Positions 56,101 to 64,000 of a stretch of DNA of 64,000 bases are shown in pieces (position 1 is the first letter of the stretch; each line of letters begins with the position of its first letter). The translations under genes were made by a program, and so were the position numbers. Under the pieces are notes generated by a model. That model did no database searches. It was not told the origin of the DNA and saw nothing but the letters and a program-made list of their open reading frames with translations. Origin of the DNA: Diprion similis (lineage: Eukaryota > Arthropoda > Insecta > Hymenoptera > Diprionidae); NCBI RefSeq assembly GCF_021155765.1, contig NC_060117.1:585001-649000 (forward strand), read 5' to 3'.

Positions 56101-59100
56101 TTCCTAGACCAAAAAATTTTTAGCCGAAAAAAATCGAAGGCTAACCCCTTTGCATTTTTGATGAAAATTTCGACGACTTTAAAAACTGCTGCATTTATTT
56201 CTTTAGAACACTATTCCGACGTAATTCTGCGAGAGAAATCGATTTATCGCAGTCCCAATGCGCTGCGAGCAACACCTGTAAAGTTACAGCCGAAAAACTG
56301 CAGATTTTCATCGTCATTTCTCTGCTGCTGGTCCTACGCTATTTTTCATGTGTTTTTTGAGTTCCTGGGCGTCCAATCAGTCTAAGAAGCGTCATAGTAA
56401 TCGATTCCTAGACCAAAAAATTTTTGGCCGAAAAAAATCGAAGGCTAACCCCTTTGCATTTTTGATGAAAATTTCGACGACTTTAAGAACTGCTGCAAAT
56501 AATTCTTTAGAACACTATTCCGACGTAATTTTGCGAGAGAAATCGATTTATCGCAGTCCCAATGCGCTGCGAGCAACACCTGTAAAGTTACAGCCGAAAA
56601 ACTGCAGATTTTCATCGTCATTTCTCTGCTGCTGGTCCTACGCTATTTTTCATGTGTTTTTTGAGTTCCTGGGCGTCCAATCAGTCTAAGAAGCGTCATA
56701 GTAATCGATTCCTAGACCAAAAAATTTTTGGCCGAAAAAAATCGAAGGCTAACCCCTTTGCATTTTTGATGAAAATTTCGACGACTTTAAAAACTGCTGC
56801 ATTTATTTCTTTAGAACACTATTCCGACGTAATTCTGCGAGAGAAATCGATTTATCGCAGTCCCAATGCGCTGCGAGCAACACCTGTAAAGTTACAGCCG
56901 AAAAACTGCAGATTTTCATCGTCATTTCTCTGCTGCTGGTCCTACGCTATTTTTCATGTGTTTTTTGAGTTCCTGGGCGTCCAATCAGTCTAAGAAGCGT
57001 CATAGTAATCGATTCCTAGACCAAAAAATTTTTGGCCGAAAAAAATCGAAGGCTAACCCCTTTGCATTTTTGATGAAAATTTCGACGACTTTAAGAACTG
57101 CTGCAAATAATTCTTTAGAACACTATTCCGACGTAATTTTGCGAGAGAAATCGATTTATCGCAGTCCCAATGCGCTGCGAGCAACACCTGTAAAGTTACA
57201 GCCGAAAAACTGCAGATTTTCATCGTCATTTCTCTGCTGCTGGTCCTACGCTATTTTTCATGTGTTTTTTGAGTTCCTGGGCGTCCAATCAGTCTAAGAA
57301 GCGTCATAGTAATCGATTCCTAGACCAAAAAATTTTTGGCCGAAAAAAATCGAAGGCTAACCCCTTTGCATTTTTGATGAAAATTTCGACGACTTTAAAA
57401 ACTGCTGCATTTATTTCTTTAGAACACTATTCCGACGTAATTCTGCGAGAGAAATCGATTTATCGCAGTCCCAATGCGCTGCGAGCAACACCTGTAAAGT
57501 TACAGCCGAAAAACTGCAGATTTTCATCGTCATTTCTCTGCTGCTGGTCCTACGCTATTTTTCATGTGTTTTTTGAGTTCCTGGGCGTCCAATCAGTCTA
57601 AGAAGCGTCATAGTAATCGATTCCTAGACCAAAAAATTTTTGGCCGAAAAAAATCGAAGGCTAACCCCTTTGCATTTTTGATGAAAATTTCGACGACTTT
57701 AAAAACTGCTGCAATTATTTCTTTAGAACACTATTCCGACGTAATTTTGCGAGAGAAATCGATTTATCGCAGTCCCAATGCGCTGCGAGCAACACCTGTA
57801 AAGTTACAGCCGAAAAACTGCAGATTTTCATCGTCATTTCTCTGCTGCTGGTCCTACGCTATTTTTCATGTGTTTTTTGAGTTCCTGGGCGTCCAATCAG
57901 TCTAAGAAGCGTCATAGTAATCGATTCCTAGACCAAAAAATTTTTGGCCGAAAAAAATCGAAGGCTAACCCCTTTGCATTTTTGATGAAAATTTCGACGA
58001 CTTTAAAAACTGCTGCAATTATTTCTTTGGAACACTATTCCGACGTAATTCTGCGAAAGAAATCGATTTATCGCAGTCCCAATGCGCTGCGAGCAACACC
58101 TGTAAAGTTACAGCCGAAAAACTGCAGATTTTCATCGTCATTTCTCTGCTGCTGGTCCTACGCTATTTTTCATGTGTTTTTTGAGTTCCTGGGCGTCCAA
58201 TCAGTCTAAGAAGCGTCATAGTAATCGATTCCTAGACCAAAAAATTTTTGGCCGAAAAAAATCGAAGGCTAACCCCTTTGCATTTTTGATGAAAATTTCG
58301 ACGACTTTAAAAACTGCTGCAATTATTTCTTTAGAACACTATTCCGACGTAATTTTGCGAGAGAAATCGATTTATCGCAGTCCCAATGCGCTGCGAGCAA
58401 CACCTGTAAAGTTACAGCCGAAAAACTGCAGATTTTCATCGTCATTTCTCTGCTGCTGGTCCTACGCTATTTTTCATGTGTTTTTTGAGTTCCTGGGCGT
58501 CCAATCAGTCTAAGAAGCGTCATAGTAATCGATTCCTAGACCAAAAAATTTTTGGCCGAAAAAAATCGAAGGCTAACCCCTTTGCATTTTTGATGAAAAT
58601 TTCGACGACTTTAAAAACTGCTGCAATTATTTCTTTAGAACACTATTCCGACGTAATTCTGCGAGAGAAATCGATTTATCGCAGTCCCAATGCGCTGCGA
58701 GCAACACCTGTAAAGTTACAGCCGAAAAACTGCAGATTTTCATCGTCATTTCTCTGCTGCTGGTCCTACGCTATTTTTCATGTGTTTTTTGAGTTCCTGG
58801 GCGTCCAATTAGTCTAAGAAGCGTCATAGTAATCGATTCCTGGACCAAAAAATTTTTGGCTGAAAAAAATCGAAGGCTAACCCCTTTGCATTTTTGATGA
58901 AATTTTCGACGACTTTAAGAACTGCTGCAATTAATTCTTTAGAACACTATTCCGACGTAATTTTGCGAGAGAAATCGATTTATTGCAGTCCCAATGCGCT
59001 GCGAGCAACACCTGTAAAGTTACAGCCGAAAAACTGCAGATTTTCATCGTCATTTCTCTGCTGCTGGTCCTACGCTATTTTTCATGTGTTTTTTGTGTTC

Positions 59101-61125
59101 CTGGGCGTCCAATTAGTCTAAGAAGCGTCATAGTAATCGATTCCTAGACCAAAAAATTTTTGGCCGAAAAAAATCGAAGGCTAACCCCTTTGCATTTTTG
59201 ATGAAATTTTCGACGACTTCAAAAACTGCTGCAATTAATTCTTTCGAACACTATTCCGACGTAATTTTGCGAGAGAAATCGATTTATCGCAGTCCCAATG
59301 CGCTGCGAGCAACACCTGTAAAGTTACAGCCGAAAAACTGCAGATTTTCATCGTCATTTCTCTGCTGCTGGTCCTACGCTATTTTTCATGTGTTTTTTGA
59401 GTTCCTGGGCGTCCAATTAGTCTAAGAAGCGTCATAGTAATCGATTCCTAGACCAAAAAATTTTTGGCCGAAAAAAATCGAAGGCTAACCCCTTTGCACT
59501 TTTGATGAAATTTTCGACGACTTCAAAAACTGCTGCAATTAATTCTTTCGAACACTATTCCGACGTAATTTTGCGAGAGAAATCGATTTATCGCAGTCCC
59601 AATGCGCTGCGAGCAACACCTGTAAAGTTACAGCCGAAAAACTGCAGATTTTCATCGTCATTTCTCTGCTGCTGGTCCTACGCTATTTTTCATGTGTTTT
59701 TTGAGTTCCTGGGCGTCCAATCAGTCTAAGAAGCGTCATAGTAATCGATTCCTAGACCAAAAAATTTTTGGCCGAAAAAAATCGAAGGCTAACCCCTTTG
59801 CATTTTTGATGAAAATTTCGATGACTTTAAAAACTGCTGCAATTAATTCTTTAGAACACTATTCCGACGTAATTTTGCGAGAGAAATCGATTTATCGCAG
59901 TCCCAATGCGCTGCGAGCAACACCTGTAAAGTTACAGCCGAAAAACTGCAGATTTTCATCGTCTTTTCTCTGCTGCTGGTCCTACGCTATTTTTCATGTG
60001 TTTTTTGAGTTCCTGGGCGTCCAATTAGTCTAAGAAGCGTCATAGTAATCGATTCCTAGACCAAAAAATTTTTGGCCGAAAAAAATCGAAGGCTAACCCC
60101 TTTGCATTTTTGATGAAAATTTCGACGACTTTAAAAACTGCTGCAATTAATTCTTTAGAACACTATTTCGACGTAATTTTGCGAGAGAAATCGATTTATC
60201 GCAGTCCCAATGCGCTGCGAGCAACACCTGTAAAGTTACAGCCGAAAAACTGCAGATTTTCATCGTCTTTTCTCTGCTGCTGGTCCTACGCTATTTTTTA
60301 TGTGTTTTTTGAGTTCCTGGGCGTCCAATTAGTCTAAGAGGCGTCATAGTAATCGATTCCTAGACCAAAAAATTTTTGGCCGAAAAAAATCGAAGGCTAA
60401 CCCCTTTGCATTTTTGATGAAATTTTCGACGACTTTAAGAACTGCTGCAAATAATTCTTTAGAACACTATTCCGACGTAATTTTGCGAGAGAAATCGATT
60501 TATCGCAGTCCCAATGCGCTGCGAGCAACACCTGTAAAGTTACAGCCGAAAAACTGCAGATTTTCATCGTCATTTCTCTGCTGCTGGTCCTACGCTATTT
60601 TTCATGTGTTTTTTGAGTTCCTGGGCGTCCAATTCGTCTAAGAAGCGTCATAGTAATCGATTCCTGGACCAAAAAATTTTTGGCCGAAAAAAATCGAAGG
60701 CTAACCCCTTTGCATTTTTGATGAAATTTTTGACGACTTCAAGAACTGCTGCAATTAATTCTTTAGAACACTATTCCGACGTAATTTTGCGAGAGAAATT
60801 GATTTATCGCAGTCCCAATGCGCTGCGAGCAACACCTGTAAAGTTACAGCCGAAAAACTGCAGATTTTCATCGTCATTTCTCTGCTGCTGGTCCTACGCT
60901 ATTTTTCATGTGTTTTTTGAGTTCCTGGGGTTCCAATTAGCCAGAAAAGGGTTATACAAATCGATTTGGAGACCAAAAATTTCCAGCTTCAAAAATCTCA
61001 TCAAAAGTAAGGCTAACCCCTTTGGATTTTTTGCCAAAATTTCGACGACTTCGAAAAATTGTAAAATCAATTCTTTCATGCACTATTCCGACGTAATTGC
61101 GCGAGAGAAATCGATTAATTGCTAT
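53128..61125. repeat. 304-bp satellite DNA array, about 26 monomers
   Basis: Successive landmarks (for example CATGTGTTTTTTGAG at 53308, 53612, 53916 ... 60604, 60908) are exactly 304 bp apart over 25 intervals. Central monomers differ by only a few bases. The first (53128-53330) and last (from about 60940) are clearly diverged, and the array fades out near 61125. Each monomer contains a dyad (CCAAAAAATTTTTGG, e.g. 53676-53690), TTCGACGACTTTAA and a GC-richer block (CAGTCCCAATGCGCTGCGAG). Every monomer carries a 75-113-codon open frame, but 304 is not a multiple of 3. The frame therefore stops and restarts once per unit; its recurrence follows from sequence homogeneity and is no sign of a protein. 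Confidence 0.97.
55854..57660. repeat. 608-bp higher-order repeat within the satellite
   Basis: Six consecutive monomers alternate between type 1 (AAGAACTGCTGCAAATAATTC with TTTTGCGAG; units at 55854, 56462, 57070) and type 2 (AAAAACTGCTGCATTTATTTC with TTCTGCGAG; units at 56158, 56766, 57374). This makes three tandem copies of a dimer. Elsewhere in the array the variants do not alternate. Confidence 0.85.
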
Positions 61126-61135
61126 CCCCGTAGAA

Positions 61136-61490
61136 TTCAGCGAATCGGAGAAATTTCGGCCGGCAATTGCTTTTCGTATCAGGAGAACATCTGAGCCGAG
61201 GAGGTCTTCTCAAAACAGGGACTGATCGATTGACTGCTTATGATATTGATGCTGCGTGTCTAAATGCATGCCTGCTTGTTTGAGAAGCACTGATCTCTAC
61301 TATACACGATCGCTTACTCACATGTTACATCTACTTCGAATTAAGCAAATTGCAGAAATTTCAGTCGAAAATTGCTCCTGGTATCAGGAGAATATCTGAG
61401 CTGAGGAGGTCGCTCAGAAACAGAGATTGAGTGGTACACACGATGCTGTGTGTCCAGCGATGAGTACGTGTCTGCCTGTCCAAAAGGGCA
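61136..61490. repeat. diverged direct duplication beyond the array, spacing ~205 bp
   Basis: 61136-61290 and 61340-61490 share AGAAATTTC.G.CG..AATTGCT, TATCAGGAGAA.ATCTGAGC.GAGGAGGTC, AAACAG.GA.TGA and GATGCTG.GTGTC blocks. Identity is about 70-75% by eye. This is a different unit from the 304-bp satellite, although the satellite's last monomer runs into the first copy. Confidence 0.65.
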
Positions 61491-61499
61491 TGCGTCTCA

Positions 61500-64000
61500 C
61501 ATGTAAGTATGGTTGCCCCAAATAAGGCGCCTTTAAATTGAGCAGGCACGGCCATCATCGCATAGGTAAATTTTGCATAAATTTGAAACGGCATGCAACT
61601 GGGACAGGAAAGTGATCACTCCCAAATTTTATGCGTAATCAAATATTTATTCAGTTTCTGCACACATTCTTCCACCAAATATCTCTTCGGACATAGTATT
61701 ATGTTACATTCCATATTAATGTTTAGTATTGGCGTTGACTGAGGATATGTACCAATTCACTTCAGTTACTATAGTATCACGATTTTTTAACCAAATTTTT
61801 CACTCGTCAGAAGTGATCTGCAGAATTCACTGATCTATATTCCAATCAATCATTACGATCAGGTCAATAGTCAGGAATTTGAAAAACACATCTACAACAT
61901 AATAGGGCCAACAGCTGAGAAATTATAACGAAAATGGTTGATTTCCTGGTTGCAACTCACGATCCATTTTCTACAGTGACTCTAGATTATGCGCAATTAT
62001 TTCTTGGACGCAAAAATGAATATCATACACGCCACGCACGGGAATAAATATTGAATATGATCAGTACAATGAATGTCTTTTTGGACCACCGTCCATGATA
62101 TAAAGATGTCGTAGTTTTTTTTTCCTAATCGAAGCCGACCATACTCATGTATCTATAATCTATCTAATAATCGTCGTATGCTGCAAAGATGGTTCATCAT
62201 CTGCACGCACCCTGTCCAATCCGAGAATACTAAAAATACTTATATACCACTATAGACTAAATACCAAAACAATATTTATTCGCTTGGTTTGTTTCTTCGT
62301 ATATTTTTACGAGCCTCCAATCTCATAGAAAACAATTCAAATTCTATTATAGCACTTGAAGTTACCAAACAATTTCTAAAATAAATGTCTCGTACGTATT
62401 TCTATTTTATGGAAATATTGAAAATTTCAAATCCGAGTCTGTAGGCAGGAGTAGAATCTGTTCCCCAGGAGTCATTGATGAGCCTTGATGCTGTTTCAAC
62501 TCGCTCTTCAACATGTTCATCACATGTCAACAACCGTTCGCAACAGGAATATGATTGATATTGCGTTTTCTGATTTTCTTTCTGCGGTAAAATGATGGTA
62601 AAGGTCAAAGCACTGCAATAGTGTATGATACTTTGTGAGAAACTGATACGAATTTTCAATCTTACCAGTCTTAGGTAATAGTAGTTTTTCCTGGTTCAGC
62701 TTGGACATTGCCATGACGGTTTCTATAGTACAAGGTTCGCATCGGTACGACTTCAAGAACATGAGGCTGCAGTGAGGTGTCGATTTCTGTAGCAAGCTGC
62801 GAAATCATGAATTCAGAAGCAAACCTGAGTTATTTATATAGTTGTGATTTTTAGATACAGCGTCCGATTACAAATTTGGAGATGAGGATTAGAATATGTT
62901 AATGTTACAGCCAAAATTTAACAAAATTTATTTGTGATGTATATATACTGTATCTGTACCTGTATTTTATTCGAAGCTAGACTTTGAATTTTCCCCGCTA
63001 GATTTTGTAGGTATTCTATCTTTACACTATAAGCTTGCTACGATTCACATCTATCAATGCGTGCGTTAAGGCATTAACACCGACTGCATAGAGTAAGGCG
63101 TTTACGCACGCGTCCGGCCGGCTTGTGGTGCCCTCGAGGATGTTTCAGTGGAAGCAGGGTATCCCATGAAAACGACGACAGGTCGAGCTACGAGTGCCGG
63201 AGTTCGAACGAACAAGGATAGCGAGCTTCAGGATTTCGAAGATGAGGTCAGAGGAACTGAAGCCTTCTGCGTTTAGTCGGGTAGTATTGTGGCGGATGGT
63301 CGGACATGCGCGATTCTTACGGGAGTGGACCTCGGGTGTGTGATTAAGGAAAGCAACAATGCGATATTCAAGTCACGTATTGCAAAGCACAATGTGATTA
63401 CTGGTGAAATGATCATGTATTTTTCCTATTTTCTAAAGTACGTGTAACACAGAGAATATTGTAATAGTTTCACGCGTTGCGATATATATCAACGACGACC
63501 GGTGATTTGTATACGTTAAAACAAGATCTACAAAAACGTATATATCGACGATATAATCGGAATTGAATTTAATGGTGAATATTTTCCACCCACCTACGAC
63601 ACCAGCATGGTTGCTAAGCATTTTACTCAGGGTGAGTTAACTTATTATTCTTCACGCATCCCCATTTTACAATCGTGAATATTCGGAATCATTCCAGAAA
63701 AACTAGACCGACTACTGCATTCATCGTCGACGAAGGAGTATTAATTTTCATACGCACATTCAACGCGACTCACACCCCTAACAAGTTCACCCTCACTTCT
63801 TCAAGTTTGATTTTCGGCACTCTTGCTCATTGTCAGCAGCACGCTACAATCCGTTCGACTGCCAACTGTCAAGGGTGGATCATCTCTCCACGCCGCATCA
63901 CATATACATTGCGTTGTTTCACTCATACCTTAATACACATGTCAAACACACTTTTCTACGCTGATGCGATTTCCATCCTCCGAATGATTCGGAGTTTCGT
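61500..64000. other. right-hand flank; no confident gene
   Basis: Mostly AT-rich noncoding sequence. A minus-strand frame near 62402-62800 with splice-like borders is listed separately. A short + frame at 63166-63276 (MKTTTGRATSAGVRTNKDSE..., 36 codons, with a donor-like GATGAG/GTCAGA near 63247) could be a first exon but is not recognised. Confidence 0.4.
62402..62801 (-). other. possible exon pair of an unrecognised gene
   Basis: On the minus strand, an acceptor-like TTTCGCAG near 62801 opens a frame reading LLQKSTPHCSLMFLKSYRCEPC...LNQEKLLLPKT to a donor G/GTAAGA near 62664. After about 88 bp an acceptor ACCGCAG (near 62578) opens another frame with QSYSCCERLLTCDEHVEERVETASRLINDSWG, stopping at 62402. 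The two frames are not in phase across that intron as I join them; the in-phase joining stops early at 62520. The cysteine-rich, amphipathic look suggests real coding ancestry, but I cannot name a family. It may be a pseudogene or a chance frame. Confidence 0.25.

Noticed and set aside
53139-61194. A chain of 75-113-codon open frames (CWSYAIFHVFFEFLGVQ...) that might look like a repeated gene family
   Set aside because: The frames recur because the 304-bp satellite monomer is homogeneous. The period is not divisible by 3, each frame stops once per unit, and the variants between copies are mostly nonsynonymous. No signal, domain or start context is present.

Overview
This is a eukaryotic window that reads as an insect nuclear genome. 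Genes are split by short GT-AG introns (often 75-400 bp). The proteins are arthropod-type (distal antenna, Miro, FRMD8/Bili-like, RRN3, DAGL). There are many microsatellites, CpG-rich stretches and a 304-bp satellite array. The mix looks hymenopteran to me, but that is inference; the sequence does not name a species. Exon boundaries below were read by eye from open frame, splice consensus and remembered family sequence, so individual junctions may be off by a few bases.

Layout. (1) 1-21.6 kb: the + strand gene for the ciliary protein DRC7 (lost boys). One clear exon lies at 808-933 and the next at 18484. They are separated by a ~17.5-kb intron that holds the complete, intronless, opposite-strand gene distal antenna (1531-2949) and a long belt of simple repeats. 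(2) 21.9-27.2 kb: two minus-strand genes, an FRMD8-type FERM protein and eIF4A3, the exon-junction-complex helicase, with an unusual DESD motif. (3) 28.3-31.85 kb: a + strand single-RRM, glycine-rich RNA-binding protein, head-to-head with eIF4A3. Two of its introns each carry what reads as a box H/ACA snoRNA. The two are paralogues, and their guide pockets match the same two conserved 28S rRNA segments. (4) 35.9-38.4 kb: RRN3 (TIF-IA), the RNA polymerase I initiation factor, tail-to-tail with DAGLB (diacylglycerol lipase beta, minus, 38.9-42.7 kb). (5) 46.1-51.15 kb: Miro, the mitochondrial Rho GTPase. (6) 53.1-61.1 kb: about 26 tandem copies of a 304-bp satellite, with a local two-monomer higher-order repeat and diverged edge monomers. 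(7) 61.1-64 kb: no confident gene.

The genes are housekeeping or developmental and do not form one pathway. There is a loose RNA/ribosome theme in the middle: an EJC helicase, an RRM protein hosting putative rRNA-modification guide RNAs, and the Pol I factor RRN3. The features most worth following are the paired intronic H/ACA candidates, the dan-in-DRC7 nesting and the satellite array.
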